DNA from: CALMFQ01 sp964495595
GTDB lineage: Bacteria; Pseudomonadota; Gammaproteobacteria; Burkholderiales; SCOH01
Length of the DNA: 57,204 nucleotides
NCBI GenBank assembly: GCA_964495595.1
Contig: CAZBWH010000012.1
Span: 1-57,204 of the forward strand
Reading direction: 5' to 3'
Shown piece by piece: positions 26,408-35,574 of this stretch. The translations under genes and the position numbers were made by a program. The notes below the pieces were generated by a model. It saw nothing but the letters and a program-made list of their open reading frames with translations, was not told where the DNA came from and did no database searches. Each line of letters starts with the position of its first letter. Positions within the stretch are counted from its first letter, which is position 1.

Positions 26408-27616
26408 ATGAATAAACAATTGTTCCGGCTGACCGCAACGGCGGCCGCATTGGCGCTGGGTAGCGCCAGCATGTGCGTGCTGGCAGCAGACAATGAAATT
26501 GTCGTCGGCCAGTCCGTCGCACTGACCGGCCCGCTGGCCGAAGTCGGCAACGACTTCTCGGCCGCCATGAAAGCCTATTTTGACTACATCAACGCCAAAG
26601 GCGGTGCCAATGGCAAGAGGATCCGGCTGATCGTGAAAGACGACGCCAGTGTACCGGCCAAAACATTCCAGAATGCCCAGGCGCTGATCAATCAGAACGT
26701 CGACCTGCTGGCTGGCTTCACCGGCACCCCGAATGTGGCACTGCTGGCCCGCACCAAAACCCTGCAGAAAAACAACATCGCACTGGTCGGCCCGCTCACC
26801 GGCGCCGATTCGCTGCGCAAGCCGTTCGGCGAAGAAGAACACAAGGCAGAACAGGGAAACTACCAGCTCAGCGCCGACACGATGACCGAAGGCCACATCC
26901 CGCAACTGTTCCACGTGCGTGCCGGCTACGGCGACGAGGCGCGCAAGATCGTCAAGCAGGCAGTCAGCCTGGGGATGCAGAAAATCGGCGTGCTCTACTC
27001 CGACGATGCCTTCGGCAAAACCGGTCTGGTCGCGATCAACGGCGCGCTGAAAGAACACAAGCTGCAACTGGCATCGAAAGGCATTTACTCGGCGAAAACC
27101 GGCGATGTCACCGATGCGGTAAAAAACATTTCCGCCGCCCATCCGCAAGCAGTCATCCTGCTGGCCAACACCACCCCGGCCGGCAATTTCATCAAGCAGT
27201 ACCGGCAAATGGACCCCGGCGCCCAGCTGTTCGCCCTGTCCACCGTGTCGGCCCGCTCACTGGTCAAGGCGATCGGCGTCCAGGGCATGGCTCACGGAGT
27301 TGGCATCTCACAGGTAGTGCCGATGCCGACCAACTCACTCTCCTCGCTATCGAAAGAACACCTGAAAGTCATGGCGGAATATGCGCCCAAGACCCAGATC
27401 AGCTACCTGACCATGGAAGGCCACATCGTCGCCAAGATCATCGCCGAAGCCGCCCGCCGTGGCAGCGGTGGCCGTGCCGGAATGATCAGCGGACTGGAGA
27501 CGCTGCAGGGTTTTGACGCGGGCGGCTATTATGTCAACTTCGGCCCCAAGGAGCGCCGCGCCTCCAGATACGTCGATGTCACCGTAATCGGCGCCAACGG
27601 CGAGCTGATGCGCTGA
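26408..27616 (+). CDS. Orphan ABC-type solute-binding protein, LivJ-like
   Basis: A 402-residue periplasmic binding protein of the branched-chain amino acid type (Peripla_BP_6). It has a signal peptide (cleavage near VLAADN, about residue 25), then IVVGQSVALTGPLAEVGNDF, the family lobe 1 element LLAGFTGTPN, and the hinge and lobe 2 with IGVLYSDDAFGKTGL. An AAGGTGGAG site precedes the ATG. No permease or ATPase gene is adjacent, so it either works with a distant transporter or serves as a sensor component. The ligand is unknown. Confidence 0.88.
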   Translation: MNKQLFRLTATAAALALGSASMCVLAADNEIVVGQSVALTGPLAEVGNDFSAAMKAYFDYINAKGGANGKRIRLIVKDDASVPAKTFQNAQALINQNVDLLAGFTGTPNVALLARTKTLQKNNIALVGPLTGADSLRKPFGEEEHKAEQGNYQLSADTMTEGHIPQLFHVRAGYGDEARKIVKQAVSLGMQKIGVLYSDDAFGKTGLVAINGALKEHKLQLASKGIYSAKTGDVTDAVKNISAAHPQAVILLANTTPAGNFIKQYRQMDPGAQLFALSTVSARSLVKAIGVQGMAHGVGISQVVPMPTNSLSSLSKEHLKVMAEYAPKTQISYLTMEGHIVAKIIAEAARRGSGGRAGMISGLETLQGFDAGGYYVNFGPKERRASRYVDVTVIGANGELMR

Positions 27617-27635
27617 TCGCGATAGCCATCGCCCA

Positions 27636-27662
27636 GACGAGGGGCTGCGGCAGCCCTTCGTC
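27636..27662. terminator. Hairpin between convergent genes
   Basis: GACGAGGGGCT pairs with AGCCCTTCGTC around a 5-base loop (one G-T wobble), between the binding-protein gene and the convergent AsmA-like gene, whose stop it touches. There is no T-run, so termination on either strand is plausible but unproven. Confidence 0.45.
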
Positions 27663-29775
27663 AGCGGGCCGGCCGACTGGCCAGACGGGCAAGCCGCTCG
27701 ACCAATGGACGCAAGTCGGCAGAATAGCGGGGCCTGGCCAGCGGGCCGGAAATGGAGACAGGAATCTGTACACCCCGCAGATCAACCTTGCCCTGGCCGG
27801 CCTGAAGCCGCGCCAGCAGCCGGTAATCCAGCCGGTCAGCCGGCCAGTCAATCCGCCCCTCGCCGGTCAGCTGCAGCAACGGCGCATTCAACTGCAGATC
27901 GTCGGTTTTCGCCACCCCTTGCGCAATGGCAAAACTGGCCTGCAGACTGGTGAACTCGGTGCGCGCTGACGGATCGGCGGATTGCTCGGTGCGGGCACGG
28001 CCCGCGCCAGCCAGACCGACCGCCAGCCCCAGGTTGATGCCACGCAGCGCGCCATGATGCAGAATCAGCTCCACCTTGCCATCAAGACCGCGCTTGATCG
28101 AATCGAGGTCGCCACCCTGCACCGTGAGATCGAGCTTCAGATCGCCACTCCCCTCCAGCCGGTCCGTGCCGATCAGATCACGAAACAGCGGGGCAACATT
28201 CATCCGGGCGAGCGACTGGCGCACGTGGATCACCGGCTGGGGCGCAAAACGCAGGCTGGCCGCCCCCAGCAGGGTGCCTTCATACAGTCTGGCCATCAGC
28301 GGATCGAGCGAGAGCCTGCCATCGCCAGCGCGCAGGCCAAGTTGCACCTGTTGCAGCTGCAAGCGGCCGATCTGCATCTGCCCTACCCGCAAAGCCCCTT
28401 GAGCACGCCACCCTTCCAGCCAGGACACATCAAGCCGCAATGCTGAAGATGCCGGCGCCTGAGGGTCGGCGGCTGGCAGTGGGTCGGCAGCAAACAGGAA
28501 AGGGGTCAGGTTCAGGCGGGCAATGTCGGCATCCAGCCGCAAGTGGGGCGCGCCAAAATCGCTCAGATCGGCAGTGATCCGCATGGGTGCCCGGTCGAGC
28601 ATACCAGCCAGCGTGGCATTCATTTGCTGCCGGGGCCAATCCAGTGCTGCATCGCCGGTCAGCTGCAGCTGTGCCGCTGGCTGGGCCTGCCCCAGATGGC
28701 GTAATACGGCCTGCAGTTCGTTGCCGGCCAATTGGAACCGCTGCTGGTCGGTCAGCCAGTACATCGGCCCGCGTAGCTGCAATTGCAGTTCGCGGCTGTC
28801 CTGGGTAGCGGCGAAACGGATCGTGCTGTCAGCCCGCACCCCCTGTTCGGCGGCAGCCAGATTGCGCCAGTCGATCTGCAGGGTGCCGGTGTGCCGGGGT
28901 CGCGCCAGGCTTCCGCGCAAAACCAGTTGCGGCGCGGCGAGCCGGCCGGCGTGCCAGAACGCCTCGGGCAATTCGCCGTTGATCTGCAGCCGGGTTTCGC
29001 CACGGGTGGCGTCAAAGCGAATCTTGCCATGTTGCAGCTGGGCCAACCGCTGCCGATACGCAAAGTCGCCACGAACCTCCAGCACGGTGCGGGCGCCCTC
29101 GGCTTGCCCGAGCCAGGCCAGGGTCAGATTGGGCAGATTCAGCCGCTGCTGCGGCCGGTCAAACGCCATGTCGCCGGACAGCTTCAAGCTGCCGGTTGCG
29201 TGCGGGTGTTCAATGCTGCCGCTCAACAGCCATTGCAAGGGCAATCCGGGCTTGGCGCGCTGTGCCTCGAATGCAGCCCGCTGGATGCGGGAACGCTGGC
29301 CAGCCAGGCGATCATCGATCACTACCCCGACATCGCGCACCCGCATGCGCTGCACATCCCAGCCCAGCCTGCCCGGTACATCCGGCACCCGCAACAGGTC
29401 ATCGATGTTGCTGCTGCCATCGTTTTCCCGTTGCAAACGCAGGCGGATGCTGTCTGCGTCGATCCGGGTTACCACCCAACGGCCATGCAGCGCCTGCCAG
29501 ACATCAATACCGACCGTCACCTCTCCTACCTGCAGCAAAGGCGACGCACAGGCCGGGTCGCAAACCAGAATGTCGGCAGCCTGCAGCCCGATGGGCCAAA
29601 GCGAAAAGCGCAACGGCCCGCGAATCAGCACCGGGCGCTGCAAAGCCTGCGACACCGCCTGGCTGGCCTGCGGGCGCAGAGAGTCTGCATCGCGACAGAA
29701 CAGCCAGGCAAGCCCCGCACTACCGGCAATCAGAATGATGAACAGCCACCAGAAGCGGCGTTGGAATAAAGGCAT
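27661..29775 (-). CDS. AsmA-family envelope protein
   Basis: A 704-residue AsmA-like protein: one N-terminal membrane anchor (FWWLFIILIAGSAGLAWLF) and a long periplasmic beta-rich part, with the conserved C-terminal block LDLTVQGGDLDSIKRGLDGK and later IDWPADRLDYRLLARL. Members of this bridge-like lipid-transfer group span the periplasm and affect outer-membrane lipid balance. It follows the Tim44-like gene in the same direction. A GTG at 29802 with AAGG upstream would extend it by 9 residues and is an equal alternative start. Confidence 0.87.
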   Translation of the reverse strand: MPLFQRRFWWLFIILIAGSAGLAWLFCRDADSLRPQASQAVSQALQRPVLIRGPLRFSLWPIGLQAADILVCDPACASPLLQVGEVTVGIDVWQALHGRWVVTRIDADSIRLRLQRENDGSSNIDDLLRVPDVPGRLGWDVQRMRVRDVGVVIDDRLAGQRSRIQRAAFEAQRAKPGLPLQWLLSGSIEHPHATGSLKLSGDMAFDRPQQRLNLPNLTLAWLGQAEGARTVLEVRGDFAYRQRLAQLQHGKIRFDATRGETRLQINGELPEAFWHAGRLAAPQLVLRGSLARPRHTGTLQIDWRNLAAAEQGVRADSTIRFAATQDSRELQLQLRGPMYWLTDQQRFQLAGNELQAVLRHLGQAQPAAQLQLTGDAALDWPRQQMNATLAGMLDRAPMRITADLSDFGAPHLRLDADIARLNLTPFLFAADPLPAADPQAPASSALRLDVSWLEGWRAQGALRVGQMQIGRLQLQQVQLGLRAGDGRLSLDPLMARLYEGTLLGAASLRFAPQPVIHVRQSLARMNVAPLFRDLIGTDRLEGSGDLKLDLTVQGGDLDSIKRGLDGKVELILHHGALRGINLGLAVGLAGAGRARTEQSADPSARTEFTSLQASFAIAQGVAKTDDLQLNAPLLQLTGEGRIDWPADRLDYRLLARLQAGQGKVDLRGVQIPVSISGPLARPRYSADLRPLVERLARLASRPAR

Positions 29776-29821
29776 CCGGCCTGCGGGCGGCTTGAACGAC
29801 ACCCGCCCGCACCTTGAACGG

Positions 29822-30823
29822 TCAGATCTGCTGGATGCCCGCTACCAGCCACTTGGGGCTGCCACTGGCCGTCGGCTTGATGAAATGCCAAAGCTCTTCG
29901 AACGGCTGCTCCGGCGCATTGACCGACTCACTGACCATCCCGGAGAACCTCACGGTTGCGATGTAGTGCCCACCCTCAATGCCCGTTTCGACCACTTCGG
30001 CCTGCAGCGATGGAAACTCTGCGGTGTCCTGGTTAGCCAGCACGTCGGCCTTGATCGACTCGTACAATTCAGGAGTCAGGTATTTGCGCAATTCGTCGAT
30101 ATTGTCCGGCGAATTCATCGTCTGCAGGTGCATGAACGAGGCCTTGGCCTGGCGCAGGAAAGCCGGCACGTCGGTACCGTCTGGCAAACGCTCGCCCCGC
30201 GACGGCGCGGCTGATGCAAAACCGGATGGCGCCGACGAGCCGGCATCAACGGCCCCTTCCCCGATCCTGAACACCCGCCCGCCATCGCCGGCACCGGCCA
30301 CTCCGCCCCGGCCAGCGTAATTGCCGGCGGCCGGAGCCGCTGCGGTAGCCGACTTGCGGCGCAGGAAATAAAACCCGGCCAGCCCGACCCCCCCCAACAG
30401 AAACAGCATTCCCCACGGGAACGACGACGGCTGCGCCGGAGCACCACCCAATGCGGCATCGCTGGCGGTAGCCGGTGCGGCTGGCGCGGGTGCGGCAGCA
30501 GGAGCCGGGCTGCTGCTGCCCGATTGCCCAAGCAGGTAGCCAGCGGCTGCCCCGGCGGCGGCGCCAGCGGCCACGCCTCCCCAGCCCGGCCCGCTTCGCT
30601 GCTGCGGCTGAGCGGCCGGAGCCCGGTACGGTTGCGGAGCGTAAGGCTGAGGTGCAGCTTGCTGCGGGCGACTGTAACCAGGTGTGGGCGCCGGACGACT
30701 GTAGCTGCGGCTCATGCCACTGCTGCGGCCAGAGCCGAGCCGGCCGGCTTCTGCCAGAGGGCTTGCCAGCATGGCAGCGGATGCGGCACACATTGCGATC
30801 AGGGATAAAGCGGGCTTGTGCAT
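29822..30823 (-). CDS. Tim44-like domain membrane protein
   Basis: A 333-residue protein with a signal-like N-terminus (MHKPALSLIAMCAASAAMLA), a Ser/Pro/Arg/Gln-rich segment, a Gly/Ala zipper (GGVAAGAAAGAAAGYLLGQ), one membrane helix (FPWGMLFLLGGVGLAGFYFLRRK), and a C-terminal Tim44-like domain (about 185-333) ending in LWHFIKPTASGSPKWLVAGIQQI. Bacterial Tim44-like proteins are envelope-associated with unclear roles. GAGGAG precedes the ATG. It sits upstream of the AsmA-like gene. Confidence 0.85.
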   Translation of the reverse strand: MHKPALSLIAMCAASAAMLASPLAEAGRLGSGRSSGMSRSYSRPAPTPGYSRPQQAAPQPYAPQPYRAPAAQPQQRSGPGWGGVAAGAAAGAAAGYLLGQSGSSSPAPAAAPAPAAPATASDAALGGAPAQPSSFPWGMLFLLGGVGLAGFYFLRRKSATAAAPAAGNYAGRGGVAGAGDGGRVFRIGEGAVDAGSSAPSGFASAAPSRGERLPDGTDVPAFLRQAKASFMHLQTMNSPDNIDELRKYLTPELYESIKADVLANQDTAEFPSLQAEVVETGIEGGHYIATVRFSGMVSESVNAPEQPFEELWHFIKPTASGSPKWLVAGIQQI

Positions 30824-30980
30824 GAAAACTCCTCGGTAATGAGTACGATCCGGCCACAAAGCAGCAGAGATCGCCAGACAGTGCAGCAATAATGGGGACA
30901 AACAGGCCCAAAACAAGCTACGCGGGCCACAACAACATGATCTATAAAGAAAACAGTCACCAGCCACTGTGGAGGATGCC

Positions 30981-31136
30981 ATGACACACACTTGGGAACT
31001 GCCCAACGGGCACAGCACCAGTCACCAGCCAGCTACCGACCGGCGCAGCGGGGAACGCCGCAGTCCTTGGCCGACCGTAATTTACACCAAGAGCGAACGG
31101 CGCAAGCACCCCGACCGGCGAAAAACACCTCGCTGA
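30981..31136 (+). CDS. 51-residue Arg-rich small protein
   Basis: A short reading frame between two minus-strand genes, with a strong ribosome site (GGAGG, 5 bases before ATG). The product has the repeated basic motif DRRSGERRS and later SERRKHPDRRK, so it is strongly cationic with no membrane segment. Such DRRSGxDRR-like patterns occur in small bacterial proteins, but I know no function. A TATAAA element is near 30942. A weak hairpin with flanking A and T runs (31122-31144) follows the stop. The reading frame plus ribosome site supports a real gene; function is unknown. Confidence 0.55.
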   Translation: MTHTWELPNGHSTSHQPATDRRSGERRSPWPTVIYTKSERRKHPDRRKTPR

Positions 31137-31144
31137 GGTTTTGC
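31122..31144 (+). terminator. Weak terminator after the small Arg-rich gene
   Basis: ACCTC-GCT-GAGGT stem flanked by AAAA and TTTT, overlapping the stop codon of the 51-residue gene. The stem is only five GC-poor pairs plus A-T extension. Confidence 0.4.
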
Positions 31145-31187
31145 CCCGCTTTCGTCATGGCACACAACGCCCCCAACCCCGGCCGAC

Positions 31188-31913
31188 TCATGTGCCCTTT
31201 CCCGCTTGGCAGCCTGCAACACGAACCAGCGCGATCACTTCTACCTCGCCATGCAACATCCGCCAACGGACATCCAGGTCAAACAACCTGACGCCGTATT
31301 CCCGGCCCCCAGCCTCCTCTCCACGGTAGGCAGGCCGGGGGTCGGCGGCCAGAACCCCACAGATCAGTTCACGCAGGCCGGGGCGGTCATCGGACTGCCA
31401 TTTCCGCAACTGCAATTCGGCCTCGGCACTGAAGCGCACCGGCAGCGGACGCGCCGGGCCGTCCGGCGCAAAACCACCGACTGCCTCGGATAGTGCATCG
31501 GCGTATGGCAGATAGGGCTTGATGTCGTAGACGGGCGTACCATTGAGCAGATCACCCCCGGCCAGTTGCAGTTGCACCCCGCGCCGGGTATCGATGTCCA
31601 GCAGCCTGACCACCGACAACCCCAGCGGATTGGGGCGAAAAGTCGAGCGGGTGGCAAACACTCCCAGCCGGGCATTGCCACCTAACCTGGGCGGGCGCAC
31701 TGTTGGCCGCCATCCCTGTGCGGCGGTAGCATGAAAACCGAAAATAAGCCACACATGTGAAAACCCTTCCAGCCCGCGCACCGCCTCGGCCCGGTCATAT
31801 GGCGGCAGCAACCGGAGGCTGGCACAAGCGGCCTCAACCAGCCCGGGCTGGCGCGGAATGCCAAATTTTTCCTTGAAGCAGGACTCAATGACCCCAACCG
31901 GTTCGATCTGCAA
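31188..31913 (-). CDS. trmO: tRNA t6A37 methyltransferase TrmO (TsaA)
   Basis: TrmO uses SAM to methylate N6-threonylcarbamoyladenosine at position 37 of some tRNAs to m6t6A. The 241 residues show IEPVGVIES, SHVWLIFGFH, the family signature RSTFRPNPLGLSVVRL and DIKPYLPYADA. The start is TTG at 31913: an excellent GAGGAG lies 6 bases upstream, and translation from there gives the family N-terminus. Its start is 1 base after the stop of the AraC-type gene (TGAATTG), so the two are coupled. Confidence 0.93.
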   Translation of the reverse strand: MQIEPVGVIESCFKEKFGIPRQPGLVEAACASLRLLPPYDRAEAVRGLEGFSHVWLIFGFHATAAQGWRPTVRPPRLGGNARLGVFATRSTFRPNPLGLSVVRLLDIDTRRGVQLQLAGGDLLNGTPVYDIKPYLPYADALSEAVGGFAPDGPARPLPVRFSAEAELQLRKWQSDDRPGLRELICGVLAADPRPAYRGEEAGGREYGVRLFDLDVRWRMLHGEVEVIALVRVAGCQAGKGT

Positions 31914-31914
31914 T

Positions 31915-32952
31915 TCAGCTCCTCTGCTGCGCCTGCAAATGCTGCCGGTACTCACCCGGCACCATGCCAGTCCAGCGGCGAAAGGCACGATAGAATGCAC
32001 TGGCATCGGAAAAATTCAGCAGCACGGCAATCTGCCCCAGCGTCAGCAAAGGATCTGCCATGTAGTCCAGGGCCAGCCGGTGGCGAACCTGATCCAGTAT
32101 CCGCACATAACTGCACCCCTCCTCGGCCAGGCGGTTCTGCAGCGCACGGGCGCTCAGGCCCAGCACACTGGCAATCGCCTCCTTGTGGGTCACCCCTTGT
32201 GCAAGCATGTGCTGCAGAACGGTAGCCACCCGTTGTTGCCAGCTGATCGACTGCTCGAGCGAGGCAAGATGCCGACGCGCCAGTGACTCGTGCAGCTGGC
32301 ACAACTCAGGATTACGAGCCGGCAGCGGCCTGTCGATCAAATCTGACGGCAAGCCCAGCGCGTTAAAGGCCGCGCCAAACTCCGGCTCCCCATCGAGCAC
32401 CCGGCGGTATTCGGTAATCGAACCGATCGGCTGATGGGTCAGGCAAATCCGCTGCGGGCTGAAAGCCTCGCCGGCCACCCATTTTCCCAGCCTGACCGCA
32501 CATGCCAGCACCGCCTCGACCTGCTGCGGCGAGAATGGCAAGGTGGCTTCGACCGGGTGATACACCAGCCAGGCGAACCCGTTTTGTTCGACCAGCTGCA
32601 GACGGGCACCGTCACTGATCAACCGCTGGAAGCGCTGCATGTGGCCAATGGCTTCGCGCAGGCTGTGACTGGAGAGCAAGGTGTAAGCGACCACGTTGAA
32701 GGAGCCGGGCTCGACCTGCTCACCCATATGCAGACCGAAACTGCGATCCCCCGTCTGCGCCACCGCAGCCCGCCATAGCCGGACTACGCCATCCAGCGGC
32801 ACCCGCGCCATCGGATCAGATGGCAAGAGGCCCAGACCTGCCTCGGCCACCAATGGTTCAGCCATCGCACCGGCGCGCAACGCTGCAGCGACAATCGCCA
32901 GCACCCAGCCGATTGCGACCGTTTTCTCGTGTTCCGGGTACGCCGTAGTCAT
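31915..32952 (-). CDS. AraC-family regulator (OruR/ArgR-like)
   Basis: A 345-residue regulator with an N-terminal arabinose-binding-like sensory domain of the OruR/PA-type subgroup (about 20-200; GDRSFGLHMGEQVEPGSFNVVAYTLL). The C-terminal AraC DNA-binding domain has two helix-turn-helix units (KEAIASVLGLSARALQNRLAEEG and LTLGQIAVLLNFSDASAFYRAFRRW). ATG 32952 is chosen. It is translationally coupled to trmO. A divergent binding-protein gene lies 220 bp upstream and may be its target. Confidence 0.9.
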   Translation of the reverse strand: MTTAYPEHEKTVAIGWVLAIVAAALRAGAMAEPLVAEAGLGLLPSDPMARVPLDGVVRLWRAAVAQTGDRSFGLHMGEQVEPGSFNVVAYTLLSSHSLREAIGHMQRFQRLISDGARLQLVEQNGFAWLVYHPVEATLPFSPQQVEAVLACAVRLGKWVAGEAFSPQRICLTHQPIGSITEYRRVLDGEPEFGAAFNALGLPSDLIDRPLPARNPELCQLHESLARRHLASLEQSISWQQRVATVLQHMLAQGVTHKEAIASVLGLSARALQNRLAEEGCSYVRILDQVRHRLALDYMADPLLTLGQIAVLLNFSDASAFYRAFRRWTGMVPGEYRQHLQAQQRS

Positions 32953-33173
32953 GGTTTTACAATCACAGATGAATTCCTGGCCTGGTGGAGGCTGGCTTCG
33001 CAATCGCAAAACCGCACTGCAACGGTCTCTCACCGACAGACATAGCCAGTCTGCTTTTAACATGTTTCGACACAGGCGACAGTCCTTTTTACGCCCGGCA
33101 AGGTGCCCTCCCGGCGAATCGCCCGGATAAGGGCTATGCTTCAGTCACCCTGACACCACGCCCGACCGATACC

Positions 33174-33917
33174 ATGAGGATGCTCCGATTTGCCGCGCTA
33201 CTGGCTGCCTATCTGATCTGCTGGCCAGTATGGGCTGCCGGCTTGCCGCTATTGCGCATTGACACCATCCAGTCTGAGCCGTTCGGCTACCGCGACCAGC
33301 GCGGCACGGGCGGCATGATGTACGAAATCGGCAATCTGATCGCCGAAACAGCCGGGATACCGTACCAGAACCGGGTTGTCCCCTATGCGCGCACCGTTGC
33401 CAACCTGCGCGACGGCCACGCAGACATGGTGCTGCGGTTTGGCAACCCTGAGCTCACCCAGGTTGCGACTCAGGTCGCACCGGTAGTGGCGATGCCGGTT
33501 CAGGTATTCACGCTTGCCGGACGTGAAGTCAACAGCATCGCAGCCCTGCGCGGCAAGACGGTTGCCGTGGCACGCAGCTTTCCGCTGGATCGGCGGATCA
33601 GTGCCGAGCCAGCGATCCGACTGTATCTGGTCGACAATAACGAGCACGGCGTACGCATGCTGTTTGCAGGCCGTGTCGACGCGCTCATCGGCTCTGACTT
33701 CGGCGTTCTGGGCGCCATACGGCATCTGCAACGCAAACCGGAAGATCTCGGCCCGACCTTGCCGCTGGAACAACAATACTTCTGGCTGCATCTATCGCGC
33801 CGGGTGGGCGATCCTGCCATTGCGGACCGACTTAAAACAGCGGTGGAAACGCTACAGCAACAAGGCGCTATCCAGCGCATCTGGCAGACCTACCTACCGA
33901 CCACCACCAAGCCATGA
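33174..33917 (+). CDS. Periplasmic solute-binding protein, family 3
   Basis: A 247-residue protein of the amino-acid-type SBP_bac_3 fold with a signal peptide (cleavage after VWA, about 22). Motifs include SEPFGYRDQRGTGGMMYEI, VPYARTVANLRDGHADMVL and LRGKTVAVARSFPLDRRI. No transport genes adjoin it. Members of this short subgroup are often orphan binding proteins; the ligand is unknown. It is divergent from the AraC-type regulator. Confidence 0.85.
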   Translation: MRMLRFAALLAAYLICWPVWAAGLPLLRIDTIQSEPFGYRDQRGTGGMMYEIGNLIAETAGIPYQNRVVPYARTVANLRDGHADMVLRFGNPELTQVATQVAPVVAMPVQVFTLAGREVNSIAALRGKTVAVARSFPLDRRISAEPAIRLYLVDNNEHGVRMLFAGRVDALIGSDFGVLGAIRHLQRKPEDLGPTLPLEQQYFWLHLSRRVGDPAIADRLKTAVETLQQQGAIQRIWQTYLPTTTKP

Positions 33918-33950
33918 CGTTTACGCCGCCAGGGTGCGGGACAGCCAGCC

Positions 33951-34853
33951 TCAACCGCTCAACGGAGGATGCACCGGGTCAACGTGGGTCATGACATTCA
34001 ACACCGGCAAGCACTCCGTCACCCGCAGCGCCGCGGCCGCCGCAATATCATGCCCCTGAGCCACGGTAAGCGTCGCATCGATTTCCAGATGCACATCCAC
34101 CGAAACCAGATCGCCCATCCTGCGAGTACGCAGATCGTGAATGCCATGCACACCGGGGGTGGCCAGCAAGGCATCGCGGATCTGGCTGATTTCTTCCTCT
34201 GATACGGCACGATCCATCAGGTCGTGCAACGCCTCCCACGCAAACGCCCAACCCATGCGCCCAACCAGAAAGCCGACAATCAATGCCGCGACGGGATCCA
34301 GCAACGGCACCCCCAGCAGATTGCCGCCAATGCCGAACGCCACCACCAGCGACGAAGCTGCGTCGGAACGGGCATGCCAGGCATTAGCGATCAACATGCG
34401 TGATCGTACCCGCTGGGCGATGGCCAACAGGTAGCGGAACAGCAACTCCTTGGCCAGCAAGGTCGCCAGTGCCACCCACAGCGCAGCCTGATGCACCCGG
34501 CCGATGGCGTCAGGGTGTTGCAGCTTTCCGGCTGCGGCCCACAGCATACCCACCCCGACAGCCAGCAACAATCCACCGAGCACCAGTGACGCCGCCGTTT
34601 CGAATCGATGATGACCGTAGTGATGGTCTGCGTCAGCCGCTTTCTTGCTGTGATGCGCAGCAAACAGCACAACCCCATCGGCCACCAGATCGGACAGCGA
34701 GTGCAAACCATCAGCCACCAGCGCCTGCGACGCTGCCAGCGTACCGACAACGACCTGAATCACGGTCAGCAGCAGGTTGACCAACACGCTGACCAATGTG
34801 CTGCGCTGCGTAGCCTGATGACGCTCCGGGGTATCGTTTTCGTGGTCGAGCAT
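33951..34853 (-). CDS. Cation diffusion facilitator transporter
   Basis: A 300-residue CDF efflux protein with six predicted spans. The metal-site pattern is ADGLHSLSDLVADG in TM2 and NAWHARSDAASS in TM5, with a His-rich stretch (HHSKKAADADHHYGHHRFE) in between. A C-terminal cytoplasmic dimerisation domain ends GHDIAAAAALRVTECLPVLNVM. It probably exports Zn, Fe or another divalent ion by proton exchange. It lies 1.1 kb from a zinc-uptake operon, but no regulatory link is visible. Confidence 0.92.
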   Translation of the reverse strand: MLDHENDTPERHQATQRSTLVSVLVNLLLTVIQVVVGTLAASQALVADGLHSLSDLVADGVVLFAAHHSKKAADADHHYGHHRFETAASLVLGGLLLAVGVGMLWAAAGKLQHPDAIGRVHQAALWVALATLLAKELLFRYLLAIAQRVRSRMLIANAWHARSDAASSLVVAFGIGGNLLGVPLLDPVAALIVGFLVGRMGWAFAWEALHDLMDRAVSEEEISQIRDALLATPGVHGIHDLRTRRMGDLVSVDVHLEIDATLTVAQGHDIAAAAALRVTECLPVLNVMTHVDPVHPPLSG

Positions 34854-35169
34854 GTTTTAGCCAGATGAGCAGATCCGAATAGGGCGCATTATCGCCGACA
34901 GCGCTTAAGTTCGCCTTACCCTCCGCCCTGTCTTAGGCAGCATGCGAAGCGGAACACCCCTCTGCAAACACTCGTTTACGAAAACAAAAACACACAAACA
35001 AACCCAACCAAACAAAAATAACAACACACTGTTTTTTCAAAAAATTTAAGCCATCAACATGCTTGCATTCGGCATATGCCCATTACACAATAACAACGTT
35101 ACGATACGTAACATAAATACAAAACGCCCATTGAACCAAAAAACATCATTCGAACGAGGACAAACCATC
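34854..35169. other. 316-bp AT-rich intergenic region with inverted repeat
   Basis: Upstream of the small exported protein. The part from about 34970 to 35045 is strongly A/C-biased (repeated ACAAA units), unlike the GC-rich surroundings. A perfect 6-bp inverted repeat GTTACG-ATA-CGTAAC lies at 35098-35112, 58 bases before the ATG at 35170; it may be an operator. An ACGAGGA ribosome site is present at about 35154-35160. No gene was found in the region. Confidence 0.5.
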
Positions 35170-35541
35170 ATGAAAAAAATACTGATTGCAACGCTGTTCG
35201 CCTTGGCCCCAATGACCGCATTGGCCGGCACAGCCAATGAAATGAGCGACGCCGATCTGGCCGAGATTTCCGGCCAGGCTGGCTTGCAGTTGAGCGCAGC
35301 ACAGACCCAGCAAATCATTACTGGCCTGCAGCAAGCCTCTGGCCTGTTGACCAAGGTATCTCCGCTGCTGCCTTCCAAATTCAAGCCTGCCGTAACCATC
35401 GTCAATTCGGCCGCCAACCTGGCGCCCGTCGTGAACAATCTGGTTAACGGTGCAAACCCCACCACCGGTGATATCGTAACCATCGTCACGAATGGTGCCG
35501 CAGCAGCCGGCGCCATCGCCCAGATGGCCAGCGGGCTGTAA
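35170..35541 (+). CDS. Small exported protein with leader-like motif
   Basis: A 123-residue protein. Residues 1-19 form a Sec signal (MKKILIATLFALAPMTALA). The next stretch, EMSDADLAEISGQAG (24-38), resembles the LSDxELxxIxGG motif of double-glycine leaders and of a group of proteobacterial exported proteins. The remainder is low in charge, rich in Ala, Asn, Val and Thr, with two amphipathic or hydrophobic stretches (VTIVNSAANLAPVVNNLV and GDIVTIVTNGAAAAGAIAQMASGL), and ends in Leu. It has no Cys. Function is unknown; the composition suggests a surface or secreted polymer, or an antimicrobial-like peptide. No processing transporter lies nearby. Confidence 0.7.
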   Translation: MKKILIATLFALAPMTALAGTANEMSDADLAEISGQAGLQLSAAQTQQIITGLQQASGLLTKVSPLLPSKFKPAVTIVNSAANLAPVVNNLVNGANPTTGDIVTIVTNGAAAAGAIAQMASGL

Positions 35542-35574
35542 CCCCCTCTGGCCACCGTAGCTCTGCGGCCGGAT

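Noticed and set aside
28523..30214. 563-codon plus-strand open frame opposite the AsmA/Tim44 genes
   Set aside because: Ser/Arg-rich composition with no family features; a shadow of the two minus-strand genes.
35098..35112. GTTACG-ATA-CGTAAC as a second Zur site
   Set aside because: The GTTA and TAAC half-sites are seven bases apart, not five; listed only as an unassigned inverted repeat.
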